NCBI RefSeq assembly: GCF_005146945.1
Contig: NZ_SWMS01000012.1
Coordinates: forward strand, 1-64,000
Direction of reading: 5' to 3'
DNA: 64,000 nt
Source of the DNA: Prauserella endophytica
GTDB lineage: Bacteria; Actinomycetota; Actinomycetes; Mycobacteriales; Pseudonocardiaceae
The position numbers were made by a program, and so were the translations under genes. The notes under the pieces were generated by a model. The model did not search any database and had not been told where the DNA came from. It saw only the letters and a list, made by a program, of their open reading frames with translations. Shown here in pieces: positions 16,925 to 26,240 of this stretch (its first letter is position 1; each line of letters starts with the position of its first letter).

Positions 16925-17234
16925 GTCAACCGCAACAATTCATCTTCGATGCCGAGGTCGAGTTCGAGTTCGAGCAAGAACGCGATCGGGTAGCCGTCTT
17001 CGTGCCGACGCGCCGTAAGCATCGGGGCGGACCATGCCGCCGAAGAGCCGGCCGCAGCGCAGCTCGGACCACCACGCGGTCAGTCGTCCGCGGGCGGCGC
17101 CGGGCTGTCGGCTGAGTGCGACGAACCGCTGGAAGCGGTCGACGACGCGCCCCTTGAACAGGTCGAGCAGGCGGTGGTTGGCCGCACGCATGGTCGGGTG
17201 GCAGAGCTCGACGACCTGCTGCACGTTGACAAGT
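16925..17234 (-). pseudogene. Remnant of a replication-relaxation (Replic_Relax) gene
   Basis: Minus-strand frames read QQVVELCHPTMRAANHRLLD, RGRLTAWWSELRCGRLFGGM and, in another frame, RHEDGYPIAFLLELELDLG. All three match consecutive parts of the intact protein at 25061-26113. About 70 residues are deleted between VVDRFQ and ALSR, and a frameshift follows DAYG. It is a dead paralogue, so the cassette abuts the relic of another element or of a duplicated ICE segment. Confidence 0.8.
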
Positions 17235-17309
17235 AGGAGGTGGACCAGCGCTCACCCCCGGTGCGGGCGAGCCGGCCACGCCGGAAATTCCGTTCGCGTT
17301 ACGGACCCT

Positions 17310-17845
17310 GACGGGTTGTGCGGCGGGCTAGGTCGGCGGCGTAGGCGGCGCCAGACCTATTGGCCTGGTGGGCCCAGTATGTGGCGGTGTTGATGTGGAT
17401 GCCGAGCAGCTTGCTGAGCACGACTGGTGGCAGCTGGCTGGCGAGGTCCATGAGGACAGTGCTGCGTGCGGAGCCGGGCCCCGGATACCCAGTGGGTGAA
17501 GTCTGGTCATGAGGCGGGCGGCGCTGATCGGCCGTCCCGGAGCGCCTCCGGGAAACAGCCAACGGATGGTTGGTCGGTGTGGCCGAGGACGGCGTGCCCG
17601 CGCCGGTCGTCGGCGAATTGGCACACGAGACCGTCCAGCGGACTGGGCAAGTCCACTGGCTCGGCGCCCAGCACGATCCGAGTTTCGCCATCCTCATGGA
17701 CGATCTGGTCACGTCTCAGTCGGGCTAGTTTGGACAATGGCTGCCCGAACAGAAGCAGAAGCAGGCCAGGCCCGAAGCGATCTTGCACGGCGACGCTGTT
17801 CTCGTGCAAGAGGCGGCGGACCAGAGCCACTTCAGTAGCACCGAC
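17310..17845 (-). pseudogene. Tyrosine-recombinase-like integrase remnant
   Basis: Minus-strand fragments in three frames read RFGPGLLLLLFGQPLSKLARL, then GRPISAARLMTRLHPLGIRG, then ASQLPPVVLSKLLGIHINTA and TYWAHQANRSGAAYAADLA. The last segment is typical of the C-terminal part of a group of actinobacterial tyrosine integrases. At least two frameshifts separate the pieces and the N-terminus is missing. Family assignment is by pattern recognition only. Confidence 0.55.
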
Positions 17846-17898
17846 CCCATCGCGACGTCGAGCAGGAGGACGGCGAGCCGCCAGACTACGTCGCAACG

Positions 17899-18482
17899 GT
17901 GACCGACCGCACGCTGCATCCGATCGCCGTGCTGTGCCTGCTGGAATGCTACGAGTACCAGGCCAGCGGCACGATCGTCGGGCACCAAGCGAGGCGCACG
18001 ATTGGACACGTCGCTTACGCGAGACGGTGCTGACCCGGCTGCCCGCCGAGGCCAAAGCGACCGTACGCCATGGCACCGACTATGTCCCGGCCTACCGGCT
18101 TCTAGCTGCCTACACCGAGACACCCTGGGGCATCGCGGAACTCGACCAGATCCCCGAAGTCGGCGACGGCGTCATCGAGGTCCCGGTGATCCAGAAAGGA
18201 CTGCGCGCGGAGGTCCTGACCGGCCCGATCCACTGCCCCAACAAGGGCCTGTCCTACCGCGTCCGCCACGTCACCATCCTCGGTGTTGGGGAAGACCGGA
18301 CGCTGCCAGCCTTCGCCCCGATCTCCGAACCCTCCGACGACGCGCCGAGCGTCTACCTGTTGTTCCAGTACGGCCGCTACGTCGTGCGCCCGGCAGACGC
18401 TCCGCCCGGCAAGTGGTTCATGGCCTCCGGCGCTCACCTCCACACGGGTGATGGGCGCTGGCGCGAGCTGATCGGGCACTGA
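17899..18482 (+). pseudogene. Unknown conserved-looking protein, frameshifted
   Basis: From GTG 17899 one frame reads VTDRTLHPIAVLCLLECYEY and QASGTIVGHQARR and then stops. From about 17990 the next frame continues DWTRRLRETVLTRLPAEAKA, TPWGIAELDQIPEVGDGVIE, IHCPNKGLSYRVRHVTIL and ends RWRELIGH at 18482. The pieces join into one ~190-residue protein. I do not recognise the family. If the frameshift is real the downstream part could still be made from an internal GTG near 18027. Confidence 0.55.
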
Positions 18483-18589
18483 CTGCCCATCCCGCTGCAC
18501 GACCGCACCGAGCCCTAGCCGGACCAGCGCCAACCGCAGCTGTGGAGTCCACCGACCCGAGCAAGCCCTGCCCATCGAGGAGTTGAACC

Positions 18590-19468
18590 ATGCCTTCACA
18601 CGACGAACTGCACGCCCGGCTGTTCCTTCTGCGCGCGGCCGAACCACCCGCGCCCGCCCTTCACCACTACGTCGCCGTCCACGGGCCGGTCGACGCCGTC
18701 GCGCAGATTCGGCGCGGCACCGCCCCCGCCGCCGTGCTCAGCGAGGTCACCCGGCCTGACGCTCGGATCGACGACGACCTGCGGGCACTCGACAACTGCA
18801 CGGCCCGCCTGCTCAAGCCCGAAGACGGCGACTGGCCGCTCGGAAGGCGGATCGGCCTAGCCGGCCTCGGCGTTCCGCTCGCGCTTTGGGTGCGCGGCAG
18901 CGGTTCGTTGGCCGAGCTCACCAGCCTCGCCGTCACCATCACGGGCGCCCGCGCGTCGACGGAGTGCGGAAACACAGTCGCGGGGGACGTCAGTTACAAA
19001 CTCGCCCGTGCCGGGGTGACCGTCCTCAGCGGCGGCAGCCTCGGCGTTGACGAAGCAGCGCACCGCGGCGCACTGGCCGCAGACGGCAGGACGGTCGTCG
19101 TGCTCGCCAACGGGGTTGACCGGACCCATCCGCACCAGCACGCCCGGCTCTACCAGGCGGTGATCGAGCAGGGCGGGTTGCTGGTCAGCGAGTACCCGAT
19201 CGGCACACGACCGACCCGCATCCGGTTCCACGCGCGGTGCCGGCTGTTGGCTGCTCTCGCCGCGGCGACCGTCATCGTCGAGGCAGGACAGCGCAGCGGT
19301 GCCCTCGCCGTGGCCCGTGCCGCTGGAGAACTCGGCCGCCGGGTCTACGGCGTGCCGGGCTCGATCCACTTCGTGACGTCGAAGGGCGTGAACGAGTTGC
19401 TGCGCACCGGCGCCGCCACCGTGGCCAGTTCGGTCGAGCACATCAACTACCAGGAGGGAGTGCGATGA
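18590..19468 (+). CDS. dprA: DprA/Smf-family DNA-processing protein
   Basis: This 292-residue protein has the DprA Rossmann-like domain: VTITGARASTECG, VLSGGSLGVDEAAHRGAL, VVVLANGVDRTHP, LLVSEYPIGTRPTRIRFHAR and ATVIVEAGQRSGAL. DprA binds single-stranded DNA and loads RecA. In mobile elements and defence islands DprA-like proteins act on incoming DNA. It lacks a C-terminal winged-helix domain. ATG 18590 was chosen. Its stop overlaps the start of the next (broken) gene (ATGA), so they were once coupled. Confidence 0.85.
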   Translation: MPSHDELHARLFLLRAAEPPAPALHHYVAVHGPVDAVAQIRRGTAPAAVLSEVTRPDARIDDDLRALDNCTARLLKPEDGDWPLGRRIGLAGLGVPLALWVRGSGSLAELTSLAVTITGARASTECGNTVAGDVSYKLARAGVTVLSGGSLGVDEAAHRGALAADGRTVVVLANGVDRTHPHQHARLYQAVIEQGGLLVSEYPIGTRPTRIRFHARCRLLAALAAATVIVEAGQRSGALAVARAAGELGRRVYGVPGSIHFVTSKGVNELLRTGAATVASSVEHINYQEGVR

Positions 19469-20228
19469 CCGGCCCGGACGCCTTCCTGACCGCACTGACC
19501 GCCCTCGACCTGCCGCCCGAGTGGCAGGTCGAGGTGGCCATCCGTCCACGACGGCGCAAGACCGGCATTCAGGTCAATCCGGAGGCGGCGCCGTGCTGAT
19601 CCCACCGACGGCCACCCCGGAGCAGGTTGCGCGGTTTGTCGGCAGCCATCGTCGATGGATCCGCCGAGAAGGTCGAGAGAGCCACGCGGTTGGCCCCGGA
19701 TCACGCGGTAAAGGAGCTCGTCGACGGCGAGGAGTTCGACCTGCTCGGCCAGCGTTACCGGCTCCAGCTCGTCGACGCCTCGCCCGCGGGCACCGCACAG
19801 CTGCCTCTGACCACGTCCGACGGCGTCTTGTCCGCGCGGAGGCAGCGGCCAGAGCTGGTCCGCCGGGCAGTGATCGGGCTGTACCAGCAGGTCGGGCTCG
19901 CTTGGTTGCGCCGCGAAGGGCGCCACTACGAACTGGACGGCCACATCGCCGGCCTGAGCTACGCCGTGCGCGACCTCGGACGGCGCCCGTTAGGGCATCT
20001 ACGAGGGGCCGCCGAAGCAAACGACGACGCTGCACTGGGCCGTGTTCGGCCTGCCGATGCGGCTCATCGAGTACGTGCTCGTCCACGAACAGGCGCACGC
20101 CACCCAGCCAAACGGACGCGCGCCCACGGCCGCGCATGACAACGGCGGATGTACCTCTGGATGCCGGACTGGCAGCAGCGCCGAACGGAACTCGCCGAGG
20201 TCGGCCGTCACGCTTGGCTCGGCGATTG
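19465..20228 (+). pseudogene. M48/YgjP-like metallopeptidase, multiply frameshifted
   Basis: The segments follow one another in changing frames: VEVAIRPRRRKTGIQVNPE, then AVLIPPTATPEQVARFVGSH, then LVDGEEFDLLGQRYRLQLVD and EGRHYELDGHIAGLSYAVRD, then FGLPMRLIEYVLVHEQAHAT with the zinc motif HEQAH, then MYLWMPDWQQRRTELAEVGR to a stop at 20226. Together they form a ~250-residue YgjP/DUF45-type metalloprotease of the kind often found beside restriction or defence genes. At least four frame changes make it non-functional unless the assembly is wrong. Confidence 0.7.
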
Positions 20229-20260
20229 AAACCGCAGGGCAAGAGGGGCGCATTGGCACA

Positions 20261-20323
20261 ATCTGGTGGGTCCCGCGCCGGACGCAGTGCGAACAGCCAG
20301 GTCCGGCGCGAAACCCACCAGAT
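20261..20323. repeat. 23-bp inverted repeat with 17-nt loop
   Basis: The left arm 20261-20283 (begins ATCTGGTGGGT, ends CGCGCCGGAC) and the right arm 20301-20323 (begins GTCCGGCGCG, ends ACCCACCAGAT) are reverse complements except for two adjacent mismatches. The hairpin lies about 95 bp upstream of the small HTH gene that precedes gajA. There is no U-run. Possible roles are an operator, an attenuator stem or a small structured RNA. Confidence 0.75.
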
Positions 20324-20416
20324 GTCGAACTGGAGTGTTGTCCTCTACAGCGTGATACAACATGGAGTGCGGGTCGACACGATCTGCACCACGAGCGACC
20401 TGGAAGGAGGCAGGAA

Positions 20417-20707
20417 GTGGACAAGGAACAGCACTTCGAGCTGCTTCGGGAAAGTGCTGCCGAGGTCAAGGAACTCCAGGATCGGCTCCAGAGCGTCCGT
20501 GATCAAGAAGCAGCGCTTCAGGCCCAGCGGGTCACGACACTCGACGAGCTCAAGAAGGCCCGTGACGTGCGGTTCGATCGCATGACCGCGGCCATCGAGG
20601 ACAAGGTCCCGAAAGCGCAGGTCGCCCGCGCCCTGGGCATGGACCGGACCAACCTGTACAAGCTGCTCGAAGGCAAGGAAACCGAACAAGACACCACGGC
20701 CGGCTGA
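20417..20707 (+). CDS. Small coiled-coil/HTH protein
   Basis: The frame starts at GTG 20417 behind GGAGG and encodes 96 residues. Residues 1-50 are heptad-rich (ESAAEVKELQDRLQSVRDQE), and a C-terminal helix-turn-helix follows (VPKAQVARALGMDRTNLYKL), like those of resolvase or Fis-type proteins. It is likely a dimeric DNA-binding regulator. It is 66 bp upstream of gajA in the same direction and may regulate the defence operon through the inverted repeat at 20261-20323. This is inferred from position. Confidence 0.75.
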   Translation: MDKEQHFELLRESAAEVKELQDRLQSVRDQEAALQAQRVTTLDELKKARDVRFDRMTAAIEDKVPKAQVARALGMDRTNLYKLLEGKETEQDTTAG

Positions 20708-20773
20708 CGTCCGCGCTATCGCCGAACCGCTGGCGACCACGCTCAGGCGCCGGCCCCAACGCATGGAGGATGG

Positions 20774-22621
20774 GTGTATCTACAGCGGGTGGCTGTGCGC
20801 GGGTTCCGAGCTGCCGGCGACGAGGAGATCGTCTGCGAGTTTCCCGGACGCTTCTCGCTGTTGGTCGGAGCGAATAACGCTGGCAAGAGCACGGTGGCGG
20901 ACGCGTTGTACCTGGCGCACCCGCACAGCTTCCCGCAGATCTCTCGACCCACTGTCGCCACCCTCGCCACCGCCCCGCCCCGCCAGATCGACATCTCGTA
21001 CGCATTCAGCGCCGAGGCGGACGAGGGCCCGGTCGGGCAGATGTTGCAGAACCTCGCGATGCCGGCACCGACTTGGACCCGTCAGCTCGAACGGAACCTT
21101 GGCCGCGTCCGCGCGAAGACCGTTGGTTCGGAACCTGAAGAGTTCGACGCGCTGCGGCTCATCTACCTGCCGGCGTACCGCAACCCGCTCGACGAGTTGG
21201 CCCGCCGGGAGGCGCAGGTCCTGATCGAGTTGTTCCGCGCGGAGCAACAAGCCCGCAGCGGCCATCGAAACTTGGCTGACCTCCGCTCCCGCGCGAGGAG
21301 ACTGCTCGATGCCCTCACTAAGACCGGCCTCATCGAGGCCGTCGAGCAGCGCGTCCGCGGTCACCTCACCGCGCTGTCGTCCGGAGTCAGCCACCAGTTC
21401 GCATTCGTCGGGGGGCAGGTTGTCGACGACGCGTACCTCGCCAGGGTGCTGGAGTTGCTCCTGGGCGCTATCGACGACCGAGCTTTCGCCCAGCGACTCG
21501 AAGTATCTGGCCTGGGATATGTCAACCTGCTGCACATCGCCGTCACCCTCGCCGCCATTCCGGACATGACCAAGTCCGCCGAGGCTCCAGAGGGAGGGGA
21601 CGCGGGAGCTGACGAGGACGGAGCCGATGCGGGCGCTCAGGAAGGAGCAGATGAACTCACTGAAGCAGAACGGGACGCCCAACGCGAAGCTGAGGCGGAA
21701 TCGCGAGAAGACGCGTTCTTCCCTGATCGGTTTCACGTCACGGTCGTTATCGAGGAGCCCGAGGCGCACCTGCACCCGCAACTGCAACACGGCCTGACCC
21801 GGTACCTGCGGCAAATCACCTCCGCACGGCCGGAGCTTCAGACGATCATCAGCAGTCACGCAGGCGACATCATCTCGGCGTGCAAGCCGGATGAACTGGT
21901 CGTGCTGCGGCGGCTGCAGGACGGACGACGCGCCTCGCGCGTCATGGCCACCATGCCCATTCACGACAAGAAGCGAACCTTGCGGATGGCACGGCTGCAC
22001 CTTGACACGACCCGGTCGTCCGCGCTCTTCGCGGAGCGCATGATCATCACCGAAGGCGTCACCGAGGGGGCGGTACTACGGCAGTTCGGCCGCTTCTGGG
22101 CCGGACCCGACGACCTCAAGCGCCGGTTCATCGAGGCGCTCACGATCACCGTGATGGGCTGCAAGCCAGGCCGCTGGCCAGTCGACCTTCTGGCGGCACC
22201 TGGGCACGAGATTGCCAGCCGCATCGCCATATTCACCGACACCGATAAGCGGCCTCCCGAGACCTTCACCCAACCCCAATGGCTCAGCAAAAGCGATCCC
22301 CAGAACGTGCAGGGCTTCTACAACCAGCCGACGCTCGAACCAGCCTTCACCCCCGGCAACGAGGAAGCCGTGCGCGAAGCCCTGACACAGATCAGCGTCA
22401 CGCCACCTGAACCCTTCACTCCCGACGCCATCGACACCCTTTTCGCCACCACAGGCAAGAAGCGCAAGGCCGAGTTCGCGCTCGCCTTCGCAGACGAACT
22501 CATGCGCCGCAGCGAAGACGGCGAACATGTCACGGTGCCTGAACACGTGGCAAAGATGTTCGATTTCCTCTACGCCGCCGCAAAGGACGACGATGCCGAC
22601 CCGATCGCCGCTGACCTCTGA
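20774..22621 (+). CDS. gajA: Gabija protein GajA (OLD-family ATPase-TOPRIM nuclease)
   Basis: This 615-residue protein has an N-terminal ABC-type ATPase split by an insertion: Walker [10 protein letters not shown] (residues 32-40) and the signature/Walker B region [20 protein letters not shown]-terminal TOPRIM nuclease follows with the acidic motifs [13 protein letters not shown] and IFTDTDKR. An acidic low-complexity insert ([20 protein letters not shown]) lies near residue 280. Class 2 OLD nucleases paired with a UvrD-like helicase form the Gabija antiphage complex, in which GajA nicks DNA and is restrained by nucleotides. GTG 20774 follows GGAGG. The gajB start lies inside its last codons. 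Confidence 0.9.
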   Translation: MYLQRVAVRGFRAAGDEEIVCEFPGRFSLLVGANNAGKSTVADALYLAHPHSFPQISRPTVATLATAPPRQIDISYAFSAEADEGPVGQMLQNLAMPAPTWTRQLERNLGRVRAKTVGSEPEEFDALRLIYLPAYRNPLDELARREAQVLIELFRAEQQARSGHRNLADLRSRARRLLDALTKTGLIEAVEQRVRGHLTALSSGVSHQFAFVGGQVVDDAYLARVLELLLGAIDDRAFAQRLEVSGLGYVNLLHIAVTLAAIPDMTKSAEAPEGGDAGADEDGADAGAQEGADELTEAERDAQREAEAESREDAFFPDRFHVTVVIEEPEAHLHPQLQHGLTRYLRQITSARPELQTIISSHAGDIISACKPDELVVLRRLQDGRRASRVMATMPIHDKKRTLRMARLHLDTTRSSALFAERMIITEGVTEGAVLRQFGRFWAGPDDLKRRFIEALTITVMGCKPGRWPVDLLAAPGHEIASRIAIFTDTDKRPPETFTQPQWLSKSDPQNVQGFYNQPTLEPAFTPGNEEAVREALTQISVTPPEPFTPDAIDTLFATTGKKRKAEFALAFADELMRRSEDGEHVTVPEHVAKMFDFLYAAAKDDDADPIAADL

Positions 22622-24089
22622 ACAGCGCGCCGCCGCGACGACCACGGCGAACCGCGCGTTCATCGTGGCAGCACCAGGATCAGGGAAAACCACCGTTGCC
22701 GCAGAGCGATTTGGCGTGATCCGGTACGACACTCCCACCGATCTTCGCAGGATCCTGGCGCTCAGCTTCACCAGATCGGCGCGCGGTGAACTCGCTGCTC
22801 GAATCCGTCGCCGCTGGGGTAGCGGAGCGCTCTCCTGGCCCCACCAAGCCCTCACGCTCGACACACTGCACTGCGAAATCCTGGCGTTTCTCCTGCGACG
22901 GCAGGTCATCTCCTGGATGGGCGACCATACGGAACTAACCGTTCTGGACACGTGGAGAGGGCAGACCGGGGCCCGCTGGATGTCGAAAGAGATGGACTAC
23001 CGGCGGATCGCCGTGCTGCACGGGACCACGGTCGGATCGCATGGCGTCAAGATCACGAGGCCCGACTACAACATCGGCGCCAAGAGACACTTCGAGGAGC
23101 ACCTGGCGGCTGGACGATGTACGCACACCGAAGTGCGTCAGATCATCGCCGCTGTTCTTCGACGCGCCGAACTGCGCATGGAGGTAGCCAAGTACCTTAC
23201 CGCTACCACGAAAGCGATCATCGTCGACGAGGTGTTCGATGCAAACGAGCTCGATCTCGAACTCGTTCGTCTCGCGGCGTCCGCCAGAATCAGTACCACT
23301 GTGATCGGTGATCCTTGGCAGGCGCTGTACGACTTCCGTGGTGCCCGTCCAGAGCTCGTTCCCCAACTTGTGGAACACGAGGGGTTCGAATCTTTCCCCG
23401 TCTCGGCGTCTTTCCGCTTCGAGACACCGGCGATGATCGGCATCGCCGAGTTGGCGCGAGCACACCGACCGATCGCTCTCGACGTGACCAACGACGCCAC
23501 CGAATGCAACGTAGTTCTCGCGCACAGGTGGGACAACCTCTGGACAGGCCCCGACTGCATCCTGCCTTTGTCATTCGGCCGATTGGACAACCAAACTGAT
23601 GCCGCGATCGCGCTTCTGCTGGACCGGCTCGTGCAGGGACACTTCGGACACGCTGCAATCTACGCCGACGAAGCAGCAGCGCTGCTCGGTCTTGAGCCAG
23701 ACATAGTCCGCGCTGAAGGAGCCCTCCTTGGAGCAGTACTTGAAACACTCCGACCGGCAACCACGCAAGCGGCTACGGCAGCGATCACAGCACTCAGGGC
23801 GGTACTTCGCCTACTTGGAAGCCCTCGCCAACTCCGTCGCATGCCAGAAGCCGGGGAGGCTGTCCAACTAGACCGGCTACTCGCCTTGGCACGCCGCATG
23901 AACCAGCCACATGTGGTCGCCGGAATGACAGTGCACCAAGCAAAGGGACGTGAATGGCCAGTTGTCGGCCTGCGACTCGCTGATGTCGAGGTGGCCAGGC
24001 TGACGGCAGGGCTGAAACAGGAACGTTTTGACGATCGCGTCCTGTACGTTGCTCTAACCCGTGCTGCAAAGAAAGTCGTCCGCTGCTGA
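22593..24089 (+). CDS. gajB: Gabija protein GajB (UvrD/Rep-like helicase)
   Basis: This 498-residue SF1A helicase has motif I APGSGKTT, motif Ia [17 protein letters not shown], motif [13 protein letters not shown] (DEVFD instead of the usual DEAQD), motif [16 protein letters not shown], motif IV SASFRFE, motif [15 protein letters not shown] and motif [15 protein letters not shown] 22593 overlaps gajA by 29 bp. In Gabija GajB senses DNA ends, hydrolyses (d)NTPs and relieves inhibition of GajA. The length is close to that of characterised GajB proteins. The gene ends 18 bp before the convergent NlpC/P60 gene. Confidence 0.88.
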   Translation: MPTRSPLTSEQRAAATTTANRAFIVAAPGSGKTTVAAERFGVIRYDTPTDLRRILALSFTRSARGELAARIRRRWGSGALSWPHQALTLDTLHCEILAFLLRRQVISWMGDHTELTVLDTWRGQTGARWMSKEMDYRRIAVLHGTTVGSHGVKITRPDYNIGAKRHFEEHLAAGRCTHTEVRQIIAAVLRRAELRMEVAKYLTATTKAIIVDEVFDANELDLELVRLAASARISTTVIGDPWQALYDFRGARPELVPQLVEHEGFESFPVSASFRFETPAMIGIAELARAHRPIALDVTNDATECNVVLAHRWDNLWTGPDCILPLSFGRLDNQTDAAIALLLDRLVQGHFGHAAIYADEAAALLGLEPDIVRAEGALLGAVLETLRPATTQAATAAITALRAVLRLLGSPRQLRRMPEAGEAVQLDRLLALARRMNQPHVVAGMTVHQAKGREWPVVGLRLADVEVARLTAGLKQERFDDRVLYVALTRAAKKVVRC

Positions 24090-24107
24090 CGAGCACCGAT
24101 TCTTCTG

Positions 24108-25064
24108 CTACAAGCGCGAATCGACCGTGGGCCGCGAGGCCGCCAGATAGTCATCCCCGTTCCAGCGGTAGTTGCTGACCTGGACCGGCTCGCCGAACGT
24201 CGGGGCGTGCACCATCTTCCCTGCACCGATGTACAGGCCGACGTGGTGGACGTTGCCGGTTGTGCCGTAGAAGACCAGGTCGCCGGGAAGCAGCGGTTGG
24301 CCGGCGGGCACCAGTGGACCCGCGTTGTACTGAGTCTGCGCGGTACGAGGCAGGTTGATGCCGGCGGCGTTGTAGGCAGCTTTGGTGAGGCCAGAGCAGT
24401 CGAAGCCGGCATGGCCGCCGGCTGGTCCGTTGCCACCCCATACGTAGGGCAGGCCGAGTTGGCCGCAGGCGAAGTTGATTGCCATGATCGCGGCGGGGTT
24501 GGGTGCCTGGATCTTGTTGCAGTCGCCGGTTCCGACGGTGGCGGTGCCGTACCGTTTTGCCTGAGCCAGAACGCCGTTGACGTACTCCTCGTCATGGTTG
24601 TAGGCGAAGAGCGCCTTGCGGATGTCTTTCTGTGCGCCGGAATCGCACAGGTAAAACGCGGCGGCGTAGATGGCGTCGTGCGGGTTGTAGCGGGAGGGCG
24701 GATTCGAGCCACCGGGCGGGATCGTGTGGCGTGCAATCACACCGTCGAAGGTGGGCTTGAGGAACTGCATGGGGCCGCCGGCCCCCATGTAGTTCTCGCC
24801 TTCCGTGATGCCGTCGCCGGATCCGCGGCCGTGCTTGGATTCGGCGTCGCCGATCGCGGCGAGGATCGTCCAGTCCAGCCCTGGGCACACGGAGGCTGCG
24901 GCTCGGTAGAGCGACAGGTAGTCGTTGGGGATCTCGGCGACCGCGGCCTGGCTCGGCTCGGTGCCACCGGTACCGAACAGCGCACTGACGATGGCTTTGC
25001 CGACACCCCCGATGAGGATGGGGATAGCGATGATGGCCGCGACAGCGGCAACGGCGATCTTCAT
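24108..25064 (-). CDS. NlpC/P60 plus lytic transglycosylase, conjugative cell-wall hydrolase
   Basis: This 318-residue exported hydrolase has an N-terminal membrane or signal helix (MKIAVAAVAAIIAIPILIGG), an SLT-type transglycosylase domain (WTILAAIGDAESKHGRG, with the catalytic Glu) and a C-terminal NlpC/P60 endopeptidase domain (GFDCSGLTKAAYNAAG, catalytic Cys; NVHHVGLYIGAGKMVHAP, catalytic His). Such two-domain enzymes open peptidoglycan for Gram-positive type IV secretion channels (VirB1-like role). Start ATG 25064 overlaps the stop of the preceding gene by four bases; it is the last gene of the transfer operon. Confidence 0.9.
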   Translation of the reverse strand: MKIAVAAVAAIIAIPILIGGVGKAIVSALFGTGGTEPSQAAVAEIPNDYLSLYRAAASVCPGLDWTILAAIGDAESKHGRGSGDGITEGENYMGAGGPMQFLKPTFDGVIARHTIPPGGSNPPSRYNPHDAIYAAAFYLCDSGAQKDIRKALFAYNHDEEYVNGVLAQAKRYGTATVGTGDCNKIQAPNPAAIMAINFACGQLGLPYVWGGNGPAGGHAGFDCSGLTKAAYNAAGINLPRTAQTQYNAGPLVPAGQPLLPGDLVFYGTTGNVHHVGLYIGAGKMVHAPTFGEPVQVSNYRWNGDDYLAASRPTVDSRL

Positions 25065-26113
25065 GGAGTCACCTTCCGGAAGTGGCTGGTGGGTAGGGGT
25101 GGTGGGTGCGGGTCCGGCGCGGCCAGGTCCGCGGGCGCCTGCTGCGCTTGAGCCGATGTCGAGGACTGGACAGCGGTGGGCGGTGCGACGTGGGGCCAGA
25201 ACCGCGCGAGCTCGACGAGCCGCAGTCGACCCGGCCGTCGCGACGCCGGACCGGAGATCGGCAACCACCGCGCGACGGCGGGGTTGTCCTCGCCAGCCAC
25301 GCCAGCGACATCTGCGGCGCTGGTGGCTACGGGCACGAGCGCTGGCCGGTCCAACTGGGACAGGGCGTCGGCGAGCGCCGTGAGCACGTTGGTCTCGCGG
25401 CGGTTGGTGGGCAGCCACACCAGGACGGGTGTGGTGATTCCTGTTGCGATGGCGAGCTTTTCGTAACCGTGGAGCTTGCGGGCGAGCTTGCCGAGGTCCT
25501 CGGTGCCGAAGTCGAATTCGAGGAAGAACTCGATCTGGTGGCCGTCTTCGCGCCAACGGCCGTAGGCGTCGGGGCGGACCATGTCGCCGAAGAGCCGGCC
25601 GCAGCGAAGCTCGGACCACCACGCGGTCAGGCGGCCGCGGGCACCTGGCCGTCGGCTGAGTGCAACGAGGCTGGTGAAAACGCCGTTGACGCCCACGGTG
25701 TGTGCGAGGCGCAGGGAGTGGGCGATGCCGATGGCGTCTTCGTGGCGGTAGCCCAGTTGCTTGGGGTCGAGACCATCCTCGTAGGCGAGGGCGACCGAGC
25801 CGGCGATGTCGAGCACGTAGTGCATCGGTGCGGTGCCGGAGCTGACGAACGGCTGAAAGCGGTCGACGACGCGCCACTTGAACAGGTTGAGCAGGCGGTG
25901 GTTGGCCGCGCGCATGGTCGGGTAGCAGAGTTCGACGATCTGCTGGGTGGTGAAGACCTTGTGCTCGTGCAGCATCCGAGCAAGCCAGCGGTCCCGGAGG
26001 GTGAGCCGTCCGGCGAGCTGGGCGTGGTGCTCCCCGGTGGTGGCCGCCCGTGGCGTGGGGCGTTGGGGCATGTGCCCGCGCAATGCCCTCTGAGGCGTGG
26101 GATTCGAAATCAT
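25061..26113 (-). CDS. Replication-relaxation family protein
   Basis: This 350-residue Replic_Relax-type protein (winged-helix N-terminal region RWLARMLHEHKVFTTQQIVE, core RGRLTAWWSELRCGRLFGDM and HQIEFFLEFDFGTEDLGKLA) is of the kind found on actinobacterial and firmicute plasmids and ICEs. The family is thought to take part in relaxation or initiation of plasmid DNA, with no demonstrated biochemistry that I know of. ATG 26113 follows GGGAGG. It sits between the coupling protein and the cell-wall hydrolase in the transfer operon. A decayed paralogue is at 16925-17234. It may take the place of a classical relaxase, which the window lacks. Confidence 0.82.
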   Translation of the reverse strand: MISNPTPQRALRGHMPQRPTPRAATTGEHHAQLAGRLTLRDRWLARMLHEHKVFTTQQIVELCYPTMRAANHRLLNLFKWRVVDRFQPFVSSGTAPMHYVLDIAGSVALAYEDGLDPKQLGYRHEDAIGIAHSLRLAHTVGVNGVFTSLVALSRRPGARGRLTAWWSELRCGRLFGDMVRPDAYGRWREDGHQIEFFLEFDFGTEDLGKLARKLHGYEKLAIATGITTPVLVWLPTNRRETNVLTALADALSQLDRPALVPVATSAADVAGVAGEDNPAVARWLPISGPASRRPGRLRLVELARFWPHVAPPTAVQSSTSAQAQQAPADLAAPDPHPPPLPTSHFRKVTP

Positions 26114-26240
26114 GGGTCGGCACCTCCCAGTCGTTGGGCCGGAATGGGGGAAGGTGAAGGCAACGCATGCGGGATCACCGGAGCGGAACGGGCGCGATAG
26201 GTGAGCCCACATGCGTTGCGGGAGAACAAGGCCCGACAGG

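Noticed and set aside
24108-26168. Minus frame open through the NlpC/P60 gene and the replication-relaxation gene, as if one 686-residue protein
   Set aside because: The upstream half is the wrong frame of the replication-relaxation gene; the true start is at 25064 with a signal helix.
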